Assembly (NCBI RefSeq): GCF_037975245.1
Contig: NC_092570.1
Location: 7,499,001 to 7,563,000, forward strand
From: Apostichopus japonicus
Lineage: Eukaryota > Echinodermata > Holothuroidea > Aspidochirotida > Stichopodidae
Reading direction: 5' to 3'
DNA: 64,000 bases
The position numbers and the translations under genes were made by a program. Below the pieces are notes generated by a model. That model did not search any database. It was not told the DNA's origin and saw only the letters and a list, made by a program, of their open reading frames with translations. Below are positions 13,031 to 26,347 of this stretch, piece by piece. Position 1 is the first letter of the stretch, and every line of letters starts with the position of its first letter.

Positions 13031-16000
13031 TGAATTTATCCCAAAGAAAACAGGTACGTTCATTATTATAAATATGCTAATTTTCTATCAGGCATCATTA
13101 AAAAAATTGCAACTTTCTTTCTAAGTCGCACCTAAAATAGGACACGAAAGACTGATGAACTCAGTTACTGTATTTTACTTTACAGCAACTTGTAATCTCT
13201 GTGACGTTACTTCCACAAATTCAATCCCATTGGACAGTTATATAGGAATGCATTATTTGAAAATTTCCTGATGCTTGGACTATAGACGCAAGCATAAACT
13301 ATCGGTAATTTTTTTTTTATTGTAATGTAAAGTACATTTTTTTTTATATGACATAATTTCGACATTCTTTTTCCTTTTTGTCAAACCATCACCCCCCCCC
13401 CCCCCATCCACCCTGTTCCTATCAACTTAAGATAAAAAAAAAATTAGTCAACCCATCCACTAGATGTACACTTATACAAATATGGAATTTATAATGCTCA
13501 ACCACTTTAATCTTGTAAAACCGATTCCGGAATAATATCACAATTTGCCTACTTTTATGTTAAATTAAATCACATGTTTGAAATAACTCAAACCAGTCCG
13601 TATTATTTATAGTTGGATTTTCAATTTACGGCATATAAAGAGGGGAAAATATCAGATTTGAAAGTTTTTATGTGTCTCATATTTAATACTTTAAGCTTAA
13701 AAGAGACCCCCAAACAAAACCCCACTAATTTAGTCGAAAGAAAGATTTGCAATGAACAAATTATTCAACATGTCGTTCAAAAGTAATAATAAATCAATCC
13801 ATATATAGTGCGTACAATTTCCCCTATATGTTTATTTTAACAGGTATACTTATATAAGATGTGAGAGAATATATATACATACAACATCGTCTGACTCATC
13901 AATCAGAAGGCCAGTACTGCGTGTAAGTTAAACAAGTTTAGTTTTTATCAAGTTAAACAAGTTTGATAAGTTAAACAAGTTTAACAAACAGTTTGACAAC
14001 TCAACAACAAGTTAGTCGTTTTCTCTTTTCCCGTCCTATTTATATTTGCTATGGAAAAAAAGGCTTCGTTGTGTTGGTTGTATACAGAAGCGTGTTATCA
14101 TTTGCCTAATAAAGCTTAATAGGAAATGACCACAGTGATTAGTGTATCAATGCAGCATATAGTTGGCCCATTTTATTTACTATATTTATTATTGGTTATC
14201 AAAGTATACAAACGGCCGCCTATACATGCATACATGAAATATCAAAAAAATCCTGAATTGTAAATAAATTTAAAAAAAAAACAGTATTCAATCTCTGTTA
14301 CATATTCTTCAAATGTGCATGGGATAGGTGTAAGGTGCTATATAAAGAAGGTGCTATATAAAGAGGTTATATAAAGAAAACCCCAGTATTCTATACTATT
14401 TGTTAACATTTAACAATTAACATAAACATAAACAGAAACAGCGACAAAGATGTACCAAGTCATGATGGTCAATCACACGCCACATCTTAACTTGAGTAAA
14501 CTTGATATGTCAAGCGACATTTGAAGAAATCTGTACGTTATTAAGCTTATTTTTGAAAATCTGAAATTGCGCCATACTTCACCAGAATTGGTTGAAATGA
14601 AATGTAGAGAAATTACTCGAAGTTACGATTATGTACAGTTTACATGGATATATGCATACTAATGAAATGTGACTTTTGATTGCCCTATTTTTTTATCATT
14701 TCTTATGTCGAGAAATGGCTACAAAAAAAAAACTTAAATATAATTTTCCCTATAACCAATACGTTATACTTATAGTATAACACTTTCTGGACTCTTTTCG
14801 TGAAAATCTTAGAAAATGCCGAAATGAGAAACTATTATATTTCATTTGTATTTTGCTCAATGAACAGTTTGAAGACGAAATTATATATGGAAATATTTTT
14901 GTGAAAAAAAAGTAATTCTTCATATATTTTTGTTATCTAATATAAGGTAGAAGACATGATATTTAAATTTTAAACTACACACACAGATAAACGGACACTC
15001 ACCGACGAATTGCTAGTGTAAGCCTTTGATAAAACTTAGACGAAAACATCAACTTTTTAGTACATAGTATAGTATAGAAACTAAAGGAAATTTAACATCT
15101 TTTTCGTGTACCAATTCTTGTTAAATATTTTGTTTAATAAAAATATATATCCGCCTCAAATGTAATCGTTGAAGCTCTACCTAATGAATTAGTAAAAGAC
15201 TGGCCATGATGTAGACTCCAAGATACAAAAATTAATCACAATTAAATCTACGTCATCATATGTCCATGTTACAATGGTATAGATCTTTACATATTTGAGA
15301 CCGATGTATATTTTATTGTTTGATCAAAGTTTAATCGAAAAAAAAAATGCCTTTTTTTCACCGATCAGATTTATTCATTAAAAATAGTTTACGTCATAAA
15401 TAATCAATTTATAAATATGTTAAAAAGTCGAATTTTCTGGCATAAGGTATCAATTTGTTTTAGAGTGAGCATAATTATTTGAAGAAGACGAGAAAAATAT
15501 TAAAAAAAGGCTGCCGAGTTGTTTATCAGTTATTTTGAAACACGTCATTCTTGTTTTGGAAGGCAATTCAGCTGATTCACTTTAAATGGCCCACCCATGT
15601 TATTCCGGAGGTCATCCGTAGAGAGGTAATTATGGTCCCCCTCAATAATCATTCGCTCCAAAGTACCGTTTCTAACTAACTACCCACATTCCTTCACACT
15701 CAGGCTTCATCCGCTAAATTCCTTCGAGCTTCGACTCTAAAACTTAGCGCGAATTTCTTGTTTTATTATCGTATATATTGTCATGCGACGTCGTTTTCAG
15801 GAAAGGAAAAAGAAAAAAAATTCACAGCTTTACCTATACTCTTGAATGGAATTGGTATTTTTGGTTCTGAAAGGGTTAGAACCCATTGAAAGCCAAAATC
15901 TTAATTACAGACTTCTATTCAATTTGGTAAGTTATGCATGGAGGCTTGTGGGTTCCCGATGGGGTCCTTTTCAATGGGTGCTGAATGGGACTATTCAAAA

Positions 16001-16266
16001 GGAGTCTGTGGAGTTGTTTGTGAGCAAGGTCTTTTCGTACAGTTCCATTGTCCTTATGAAAAGCCTTCAGGCTACGAAAGTAGATTAGCAGATCTGCTGT
16101 GGGCTTTATATGGTTCAGAAAAAAAAAACCATATGACGATAGGCAAGCAAGTACAAGCACAGTACAAAGTTCGTGTATAGTTGACGAGTTTTTTTTTTCT
16201 TTTTTTTTCTTTAAATATTGCATTTTTTTTTTTTTTGTGGCACCGTACTGGCTGGTCTGATTGTTA
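11999..16266. other. Gene-free AT-rich interval
   Basis: Contains (TA)n at about 13003, poly-C at 13391 and the small tandem repeats near 13.9 and 14.3 kb. Frames around 15.85-16.2 kb overlap on both strands and lack coding character. Confidence 0.5.
13925..13995. repeat. AGTTAAACAAGTTT tandem repeat
   Basis: Three close copies separated by short variable spacers. A similar small repeat, GTGCTATATAAAGA (three copies), occurs at about 14331-14378. Confidence 0.75.
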
Positions 16267-16491
16267 TTGGGAATTTTGTGTCAATCCCATATTCGATTTA
16301 TTCTATTTTAAGATCATATATCTCTAGTAATGTTTCTATTTGTCTTCTTTATTTTTTATATTTTCTGAAATGAGAATACGAAGAAAAAAAAGTGAGATTA
16401 GGGTATACAAACTGGATCAAGAGTCACTTATTTGGGAATTTTGTGTCAATCCCATATTCGATTTAGTCTATTTTAAGATCATTTATATCTA
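16267..16491. repeat. 60-bp direct repeat pair (165 bp apart)
   Basis: Copies at 16267-16326 and 16432-16491 share TTGGGAATTTTGTGTCAATC and the following CATATTCGATTTA and TTTTAAGATCAT, with few changes. They lie immediately before the 56-bp minisatellite. Confidence 0.85.
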
Positions 16492-16509
16492 GCATTTGGC
16501 ATTTTTGTC

Positions 16510-16905
16510 ATCATTGAGCAACATTTAATCCTATGTGGACACGTACACAGGTGTAGTCATTTACAGCATATCAACAACATAAAATCTTATGTGGACACGT
16601 ACACAGGTATAGTCATTTACAGCATATCAACAACATAAAATCTTATGTGGACGCGTACACAGGTGTAGGCATTTACAGCATATGACAACATATAATCCTA
16701 TGTGGACACGTACCCAGGTGTAGGCATTTACAGCATATGAACAACATAAAATCTTATGTGGACATGTGTGGGCATTTACAGACAAGGTGAATTTGCATTT
16801 ACAGCAATTGAACAACATAAAATCTTGTGTGGACAGTGTAATATCAAACAGGTTTAAGGATTGACGGCATGTGTGCAACGTCTTAGGTGGACAGTAACCC
16901 GTTTT
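16510..16905. repeat. 56-bp minisatellite
   Basis: About five to six tandem copies of a unit that includes ATGTGGACACGTACACAGG, a TGTAGTCATTTACAGCATAT segment and CAACATAAAATCT. The first three copies are nearly identical. The last ones are truncated and diverged. Confidence 0.85.
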
Positions 16906-17545
16906 TGGCAATTTTTGGCACGTGGACAACATTCAATCTTACCGTTGGCGGGCAATGTAATCTTTTTTTAAGAACGTGGGAACTCAATGATCAACAAATA
17001 CAAATTTGTTGAAACGTTCGTCTGTTGTTAAGTGATATATAATTATGCGATAGTTTTATCGATATTTATTATTATGATAACAGGCAAATTCTTGATCAGG
17101 GGTTTGTTTGGACGGAATGCGATTTATGTATCATTTTCTAAATTGAAACCAAATTGGGCATACAACAATAAAAAACAGGATTTTTTAATTGCGGTGAGGT
17201 GATGTTGCTTACAATGCTATTTTTTACTTCACTGAAAAAGTGCATTAGTGGTGTGGTGTATTTTTTTTAAATGTAGCACAACTTGACTACCAACGTATAA
17301 AACCACAAAACACATAGACTACACATCAACATGTACAAAACAAGTCTCCTTTGACTTTTGATATAAGTAATCGAATGGTTTTCATGCTCAATTTATTTCT
17401 CTTTATATTCTCATACGGTTGTTACAGAAAGAATTAAAGTAGAAATAATTCCATTCATGAATTATGAGTGAAATGAATTGAGCAATGATGTGGACAACGG
17501 CATCAGCACTACCACTGACTAACACACAGTATAGAGTCAATTATT

Positions 17546-18130
17546 AATTACAAAAGGTTTCCGTTATTTAGAGCAAAAATCTATTTAAAATTACAAAGGA
17601 CCGTTTAAGTTTCGATTGGAAGAGTTTTCCTTCTTTTATAGAGCTTGGTCTAATAAGGGCAGGTTTTCACGTTATTTTCACAAAGTTATTACCAGTTGTT
17701 ATCACGCTAAGTTTTGTGGTGAGAAGATATACCGTGTATATGGTATAATATATAGTAACTATGTATGGATCACTTGCACTATATTTAGTTGAGGGAATAC
17801 TTTCCGATCCGAACACCTCTACACACCATACCGATATCTCAGAAAGCCTCAAATTTGCGAGAGAGCGAAAGAGATGAAAAACACATTCAAAATCTTTATA
17901 GGGTTTTCTGTATCACAAGATGTTAATTGGCAACAGTGGGGACCTATGAATTGAGCATAGAACTTGAACATGGAAGGTCATTATGAAATGAAAAAGCTTT
18001 ATTTTACTTTTTATTATTATTCATTTAAGAAGTTTGGTTCATGAATCATTTGGTAGTTTACCAACAAAAACGGTCCTTTGTAATTGTAAGTAGATTTTTG
18101 CTCTTAAATAAAGGAAACCTTTTGTAATTG
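17546..18130. mobile_element. Foldback element with about 65-bp inverted arms
   Basis: The left arm (about 17546-17608) and the right arm (about 18067-18130) are inverted copies with scattered mismatches. Shared blocks include ATTACAAAAGGTTTCC, GAGCAAAAATCTA and ACAAAGGACCGTTT. The internal 460 bp is AT-rich and non-coding by eye. No clean target duplication seen. Confidence 0.65.
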
Positions 18131-18847
18131 ATAAAGCCGCAATTCGAAGCTTCCAGTGTGCAAAAGCTATGCTTGTATCTTTCTCGTTTTATATAATGCT
18201 AACAATAACTTCCAGTGTATCCCATCTTAACTTGTAACTTGTATAATTCAGGCATTCACATGATATATATTTGCCTTTACATTTTCCCCTTGTGCTGGTT
18301 TTGAGATACTCTCTGTCTTCATATATCTTTTCACTTGGAAGTCTAAAACGCCCCCTTTTTACCTGTTCGATTGATATACAGTAAAGATCAATTTTATGAT
18401 TTGTCCAAAGGACTCTTCCTTTGCATGGGCAGTCGATACACGTAATTCATATGGCGTTATTTTTAACAAGTGTGTATACGGTCTGAGTGCCAACAAAGCA
18501 GCAACAGCTACTTTACAATAGTGAGTTTATGAACAAAGGCGATTCAATATGAACTATAACCACTGACCTAAATATATGGTCTGCTATAGATGTCGTATAT
18601 CTCATTATTATTATTTTTATAGGTTTAGCTTAATATAAGGTATATAGCGGTGGACATTAAACCGCTTGAGAGTGCACGTGTGTTAACCTAGGCAGGGGAT
18701 AAAGGTGAAGGGACATGGATTATCCCTTTCGTTGACCGACTGAGTGGACATTTCATTACTTCATGAGAAAGGCACGGCTGTCATGGTCACGTGATGTATT
18801 ATCTCGTCCAAAGTTAAACTGTTGTGACATGCCTGATCTTAATGTAA

Positions 18848-19225
18848 TGGTCTCGTCTGGTATGGTATGGTCTGGTATAGTATGGTATCGTATGGTATAC
18901 GTTATTGTATGGTACGGTATGGTATAGTATACAGTATGGTATGGTATACGGTATGGTATGGCCAAGTCTGATATGGTCTGGTATGGTCTGATATGGTCCG
19001 GTATGATCTGGTATACGGTATAGTATGGTATGGCATATGGTATGATATACGGTATGGTATGGTATGGTAATGTATGGTCTGGTCTAGTCTGGTCTGGTCT
19101 AGTCTGGTATAGTCTATAGTATGGTATAGCCTATGGTATGATATACGGTATGGTATGGTATACGGTATGGCAATGTATGGTATGGTATAGTATAATAAGG
19201 TAAGGTAGGATAGGGTACGGTATAA
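18848..19225. repeat. GGTAT/GGTCT pentanucleotide satellite
   Basis: About 380 bp of (GGTAT)n with interspersed GGTCT, GGTATAGT and ATACGGT variants. No unit array is perfect for long, which suggests an old and internally shuffled tract. Confidence 0.9.
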
Positions 19226-19422
19226 GTACGATGTGAAATGTTATGGTGCGTGCACTATATTCCAAGTATAGTATTGTATGGTACGACAAGTTTTGGCAGA
19301 CTTGAATGTTGTTAATGTATGTTAAATTCAGCTGCGAAGATGATGGTGCTATGGAGTATTGAGCTGGAAGGCCGTTATTAGCGAAGGACAAATATATAAT
19401 TGAAAACGTAATGTGTTGTAAA

Positions 19423-19520
19423 ATCCAGAACAGTGAAAAACTTCCATGCCTCCACCGTGATTCGAGCCCGAGCCTCCCGCTTTATATGTGGACACCCTAA
19501 CCACTAGGCTATGGACACTG
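19423..19520 (-). mobile_element. tRNA-derived SINE fragment, copy 2
   Basis: The minus strand reads TAGCCTAGTGGTTAGGGTG (a good A box), GCGGGAGGCTCGGGCTCGAA (B box with one change) and the tail GGAAGTTTTTCACTGTTCTG. It shares head and tail with the 6404-6515 copy but has a different middle (TCCACATATAAA against CATCCCCATA). Confidence 0.7.
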
Positions 19521-22500
19521 ATTGTATACTATGTCCAGAGGTTCGAAACCGGTAAGGAAGGTCGTAATTCCACTGTAGGGGTTTGTCACCTGTATCGAAC
19601 AATACTATATAGTTCTGTTTTGGTGACATATTTACCTTACTCCAGAGATCAAACATGATTCTAACCAACTTGAAGTCATATATATACTTTGCATCTGTTA
19701 TAGCTCTAACCTTTTCTGCCATTTCTTCAGAAAGCAACACATATATTAAGTGATACAAACGAATCTTTACTGGTGATCTTAATTCTGGTTATTACTATTC
19801 TAATTATCTTTTTCGTACAGTTTTTCTGTTCTTACTGTTTATTAAAGTATAGCTTTTTAATTAAGTATTTATTGGGTGATACCCTCGAATAAATCAAGTC
19901 TAAACAAATCAAATAATTTAAAAAAAAAATGGGGAAACTGATGTAGTCTACCATGAAACTGTGGGACACAACTTTCTGCGTTGCGACGACTAAGTCACCT
20001 AATAAAGTCAACTATGTGAATTTAAATAAAATCAACTAAGATAATAAGATGATATTTCGAAAGTCCTTGGAACACTCAAAAATTAGATTAAGTGATTTTT
20101 AAAGTAAGCCTGCGTTTTTTTAAGTCCATTACCTCTAGCCTATATAGTCTTAGTATCAACTTGACGACAGACATGGTCAATTCTGACACATTTCTGTTTT
20201 TTTTTTGTCATTCGTTAATCATTGGCTCTTTAAAATGTTGTTTACTTGTGAGCTAAACGGATTGTGGTGGGGGGGGGGGGCGGTAAAGAAATAGCCGTCT
20301 TCACGAGCTATTGACGGACATCCTTCTAGTAATTACAATCTTATTGAGACCTGCTTTAGGGTTAAATCCTTTTACTACACATTGATTGGGTTGGTTTATG
20401 GCTTAATTAAAGCCTCTTTAGAGGTTATTGATTGCCTGTAGAAAGGAGGATGAAGAGTATGAGAAGGAGAGAGTGTCCGATTCTAGGCGACAATTATTAT
20501 ATCTTTATACTAGTGGAGGAGTTTTCACTAGATTAATGACTTATGAGGAGGAAACTTCAAGTCACTAAATCACAACAACTGCATCATTCAGACACTACAG
20601 ACATCTACATGGTCTTTGGTGTGAATCGTCAGAATGAAACTGTCCAAAACTCTTCCAAAAGAAACCCTCCCGAGTTTATTGGGTGGAATGAGTCCATTAT
20701 TTTGGTCGATAAAATGTCTAATGTTACATTTGACTTCTAACGTTATCTAGTCCGAGTACTTTTTGTTATTTTTGTTCAAGTTCTTGTAATCAGCGTATAT
20801 TCGCGGCAGACACCGAGGGTTATATTCACATAGTGGGGTCGTTTTCATGGATATAGTCTAACCCGTACCGGCGCTGGATATGGAAAATACAACAACGAGA
20901 AAATGAACAAAAGTAGATATCGCAATATTACCATCGACGTTCAATATTTTTTATTCAGACGAACCCCTCAAAGTATGATACATACCAAGAAGCATGTAAT
21001 ATTATTTTGTAAATAAAACTTCGAAAAACGAATCATAATTAATCCATTCAGATTGGTCTCCAATTGGTAACCGTTAAATTTAATTTTTTTTTGTCAGACT
21101 GAACTTTTATCTATTACGTGTTAAATAAAACAATGCTTCGTAAGATGAGAAAGAAACACAAAACTTGTTTGATTCTTTTACAATAACATTTTGTAAACAA
21201 ACTTTGTAATCAAATTTTGTAAACAAACTTTTGAAATAAAGTTAACAAATCAGTAACTAAAGTGACTGGCATGTGACGTCATCTTTAGACTTGCTCAAGT
21301 CTTCGATCTTGTTTTGAGAGGAGCATACTTTGGGTTTTCATCAGTTTAGAGTATAGAGTTATTTCATCTGTCATATATAGACTATATTGTCATTCAAATA
21401 TATATTGCTTGCTTTATAAGTCTGTCATAAAAGAAGGTTTCTCTGTCCAAAAAAATCTGGCATATTTCCAATTTAGTTGCTATCATGCGATTATGAATAA
21501 GTCAGTATATACATGACTGGTTCGGCAATAACGTCATTTGCTTTCAAATTTTCTTTTTTGAAACTGTTTATTATCACAATTCGGGCTGGCTCCGATTTAA
21601 TGCATTCAAGTTATTTTGTTGATTCGACATTTTAATTGTTCAACTTCAGTTGTCGGAATTGTATTCATGAAATAGGGGAAACCCAAAGATGTTTTTCTTA
21701 TATTTTGCTTTTCATTTATTTGTTTTCTATTTGAATTTGAAACTTGCCTTTCTTAAATGAATTTAAATCTTGAAATCTGTTTTTGTTTTAGAGGGGGAGG
21801 GGGAGGGGTGAACTGATCCAGTCTTCAAAAGTTACAAAGATACGGTTTTTATTTATTGAAAATATCAAACTGGACTGAAATTTGAACAACTTAGTGAGAC
21901 TGATTTAGATATCGAAAAGGAAGAATATATTGATTTCCAGCTATGGCTGTTATTTTGTCGCTGTTTATATTGATTTTATTGATCTATAATTTGACCATTT
22001 GACGGATGGGACGAACAGAAAATGAAATTTAAGAAACTTGTAGCAATTTTTTTAATTTTTTTTTTATAGCATGGTCAAACTATTTTTTTAGCCACAAACA
22101 GATGACCTTCAGTTAATGTCAGATATTTACTCGAAACAAAGTCGATTCTCCTCCAAGCGATGGCCTTTGATAGTTTGGTCTGTCCATTTTACTTCTATAT
22201 TTTTTATTGACATAATACAAGTTACAGTGACACATCAATTCCGTGACCAAGCGTGCACAGTTGGTATTAACTGATAAGCGATGGAAACCGCGGTGTTATT
22301 CACATTTTTTTTTTTAGTTTTTACTTCGACTAGTAACCAGATCAAAAATATAGTAACAATGAACGCCTGCCATCATATTCCACCCTGCAGACATGGTTAG
22401 GCCATTAAACCCGATATGCAAAGTTTAAGAAACCTTACTTAAGACATTCTTAGGTTACTTTTGTTTTAAATTATTCTATCATCGATTTATCATATACAAG

Positions 22501-25030
22501 CATCTCACAGAACGTTTGTTTCTTTTTACCCTTGTGTAAGTACGCATAACAATGCCATATTTTACATAGGCCCCAGGGTGTTTAAATTCGTCCCATTCTG
22601 TGTTTGTATGCTTTTTCAAAAAACAGAGTTTTCTATTATAGAGTTCCAAGTATCTATAACGGCTTTACTTCAAAAGACATTGTCAGAGTTTACTATATAC
22701 AAGCCTAACAAGGGTCGACAATGTTTATTCGTGGCCTACACATTCAAACCGGTACAACGAAGGTGTCATTTTTGACAAATCAAACGAAATTCTTTTGCTT
22801 TTCTGGCGTGGGTTCTTTGGTTTCTTTCTTTCTTTCTTTTCTTCTTCTTCCTTTTTAAGAACCAGAACCTTTTTACAAGTACAGGGCATTAGTTCAAAAC
22901 TTTATACTCTAAACAGTTCGGTTTGTGTTATGGTTTACATTTAATCGACAGAGAAAAAGTTGTAAGTTGACAAAAGATATCGAACGCGATATGATAATAG
23001 ATCACGAGTATATATCTGTCTTTTTCTTATTATTATTTTTTTTATTGTTTATAAAAATATATACAATAATATATATTTGCTGCCTTGGTGGGTTTACCAT
23101 AAATATATATATATAGTAAGGTTACAGGCTTCATACACACTGACATTGTGTCCCACATTTCTGTCCTTGCTATATCTATGTAACCTAACAATAAAGTCCA
23201 AGGTGGACGCTGCCCGTGCCGAATGTCCTGACAAAATGTTCCAGTGTTTGCTGTGAATAAATCAATTTTCCAATTTTTTAAGTAACAGTGTCTGCTAAAG
23301 ATATCCTTATCTTGATAACGGAGGCCAATTAACGGATGACATGTGATGGTTAATATAGGGTACATTTCATTGTCGTCTTGTTAGCTATAAGTAATAACTC
23401 GCAGTGCCTATAAATAGCCCTCCCCACCCCCACCTCCCCTCCCTCCCATTCTGCCGAGTTCATGTGTTATAAACCTTCCTTTCTCATCGTCAACGTTCCC
23501 ATGAGTTGCAACATAAATATTACACAAAATCATGGGAAAGTATATATGTCTCATTGGTTCAATATAGATCTTTTTAACATGACTAAATTTGAAAAGGTCA
23601 GAAAGGATTAATTATTCTTTCATCATCTTCCTCTTCCTTCTACCCATTACCTTCTGCCCCTTACATTCTGCCCCTTACCTGCTGCCCCTTACCTGCTGCC
23701 ACTTACCTTAACCCCATCCCCATCTCATTAACGGTAAACTGGACATTGGCACCGATGTATTGTGTTCGTAATTCCCAAGTTTATAAGATGTATAACCTAT
23801 TAGTAATCTAACTTAGGCCTATCTACGGTAGATGTCAGTTTGTGAACCTTTGTTATGGACAGTATAGCCATCAGAGGGGGTTAGTACTTTTATTTTTTTT
23901 CGTGGGCGAGGTGGGCGAGGTGGGCGAGGTGGGCGCGATACAATAGATATCCGATGAAGTTTTGCTGTTGTGATTTTAAGCCAAAGATTGAGCTGAAATT
24001 AGTTTCAGGAAACTATGGCAGAAATGATCTTAATAATTGTTGTGATTCTAAGTCGATGCTCGATCCACTTAGCTAAATAGCTCCTTTAGTGGATCAAGGT
24101 CAACTTACACTGACATGAACATTGTCTGGGTGATTAATTGTTGAGAATGGAATCAATTTGACTAATTCACACCCTCATTAACTTGCACATTGGCGGGGAA
24201 ATCTTAAGAGTTCGTTTTAAATTGATCACTTGCATATGGGGGAGGGGGGTGGGGGTGGAGGGGGAATTGATAACAATAAAAGTTGCAATTAATTGGAATT
24301 TTCATCTGCAAGCATAACTGTGGTTATGCTGTATACATTGGTAGATTCATATAGTACATTACGGGTCAAATACCTGTAGACAATACAGTAAGTCTTTATT
24401 GTCATCAGCAAATCAAGAAGGATTATTTCATATTTGCTCTAACTATTAAAATAATTATTTTTATTTGTAAGCTTGTGAACCGGTGGTAAAATTGAGAGCA
24501 AACATTATTAACAGTATGAAAACCTATAGCCATAACCTTGAATTTATGCTTATTTATACTGTTGACAGTGTTACAAATGTCTCGGGTGTATAGAGAAAAG
24601 AAATATATATGTGCATTATAATACCATGTTTAAAAAATTAATTCCCTCCAAAGACGGGAACGAAATAATCGTATGTTCTTAGTTTAAAAGAGACCAACCG
24701 TGATAGGGTGACGTAAAGGACGAGAGGGTAAGAGCCTTAACATCTATACCCTATAATAAACACCAGAAATGTATGTTTAATCTGAATAGAACAGCTGTGC
24801 CATCTACCCTAGACAAAGGACATGTTGTTAACTTGATTTTTTTTAAAGTTGAAAAGTTCGTTACGCCCAAATGCCTGTGGCAAAAGGAATGGTTCCTTTA
24901 GGGGTATTTCCGCCATCCTGCTATAGACGACAACACAATGCAATTAAAGTTAACTATATGAAGACATATACCCCGTGCAGGAAACGCGATCATATATGTC
25001 TTGGAATTTAATTGTAAAGTAAATGAACAA
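19521..25030. other. Gene-free AT-rich interval
   Basis: Contains poly-G at 20269, a duplicated TTTTGTAAACAAACTTT motif near 21190-21235, a (TTTC)n patch near 22825, the minisatellites at 23.6-23.9 kb and a G-rich patch at about 24238-24265. No gene supported. Confidence 0.5.
23640..23715. repeat. 15-bp minisatellite (CTTACCTGCTGCCCC)
   Basis: About five tandem copies with TTCTGCC or CTGCTGCC variants. A separate 10-bp repeat (GGTGGGCGAG, four copies) lies at about 23903-23940. Confidence 0.8.
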
Positions 25031-25033
25031 CCG

Positions 25034-25106
25034 TTACATGTAATCACATGCGATGCTATGTAATCACAAGGAGTGATATGTAATCACACATAGTGGTATG
25101 GACTTA
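25034..25106. repeat. Short tandem repeat, about 23-bp unit
   Basis: Three to four copies of a unit containing TATGTAATCACA with GGAGTGATA-like spacers. Confidence 0.75.
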
Positions 25107-25937
25107 ATCACAATTAGCGATACCGGTGTACGTCATCACACGTAAAGTGTTTACACAGACAATATAATGATATTTAGTGGCAAGACCTATTAGGTTCGGT
25201 TCTCTGAGACAGTTACAGACACACACACCCACACACACGCACACACACAAAAAGATTGTAATCCTTGTCATTCCGACGATAAAAAAAATTAAAAATAAAT
25301 AAATATATTTTAAATTAAAAAACAAAACAAAACAACAATGGTGACAATTTGGAACCATATGCTATATAGTAAAAATGAAAAAAAAAACGATAAACTCTCT
25401 CAAGTATTTGCATATATGAACTACTACTGTTACCAGTAATATTAATGAAATAATACACATAATGGTAATGAATGCTAATCGTTTAAAGTGGCCATACTAT
25501 AGCATGATACACCCAGTGTAAAGTACTAGAAACTGTGCATAGCCAAAGTACTTAACATTATGACGTGGCTTGACGTTTATTTTGGGTGTCATCTCACTTT
25601 AACATAATCATGATAAAATCGTCAATAAATTTGATAATTAGTCAATTTTACCACGTTTTTTTTTTACTACAAAATGGACCACGCGTCAATAAAACTTGAA
25701 GTGGCCGTTCACAAGTTTCCATTTGATGGCACCCCCTATTAATCATGGATTTTATTATAGTTTCAATACTTTCATGTGTAATAATGAACTAGTTAATTTT
25801 TGGAAATTCCCCAAATATAATTTTACTATATGCACTGCAGTTCATGAAAATTATTATAAAGGACATATCCAGTTAACGGGTCACCACAAAGCTACAGAGA
25901 GAAAAGAAACGCAAACATAATTTTGTTTTCTGTTTTC
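25107..25937. other. Gene-free interval
   Basis: A CA-rich microsatellite at about 25214-25249 and AT-rich unique sequence. No coding signal. Confidence 0.5.
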
Positions 25938-26347
25938 GGATATATCTAGGGGGTAGGAGCCGGGGGGCACTGGGGGAACGTGCGCCCCCACTTTTTTCCA
26001 AACTAGCAAATGTGCCATACTGGCAAATAAAATGTGCCCATTTGATGAAGAACTGCCTTTTGGATATCTTAAGCCTTTGTTAATTCTAACATTTTATTTT
26101 AATTATTTTTAGTGTGTACATGCTATTTTGAAAATGGCATCCCATATCTTTTTGTAGCAGGGTTAACAATAAACAAACTCAATCAATAGTATTGATAGCA
26201 TACTAACACATCATATATATTTAAGTGATATGGCCTGTGTGTATCGGTTTATAGTATAACGTGTGGTGGTTGTGAAATGAGAAAGTCCCCCTCCTATGTT
26301 GTGCCCCCACACTTTTTTGAAGCTTCCTATACCCCCTGGCTATATCC
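25938..26347. mobile_element. Decayed TIR element, about 410 bp
   Basis: Imperfect inverted termini: GGATATATCTAGGGGGTA on the left against GGATATAGCCAGGGGGTA when the right end is reversed. Inner G-rich and C-rich tracts and a shared GTGCGCCCCCAC / GTGCCCCCACAC phrase next to the ends resemble the hAT-like elements elsewhere in the window. No clean target duplication found. No coding frame. Confidence 0.5.

Noticed and set aside
16510-16905. CRISPR-like regular repeats
   Set aside because: Contiguous minisatellite with no unique spacers, in a eukaryotic context.
25104-25358. Cys/Val-rich minus-strand frame
   Set aside because: Driven by the CA-repeat and A/T runs. No coding support.
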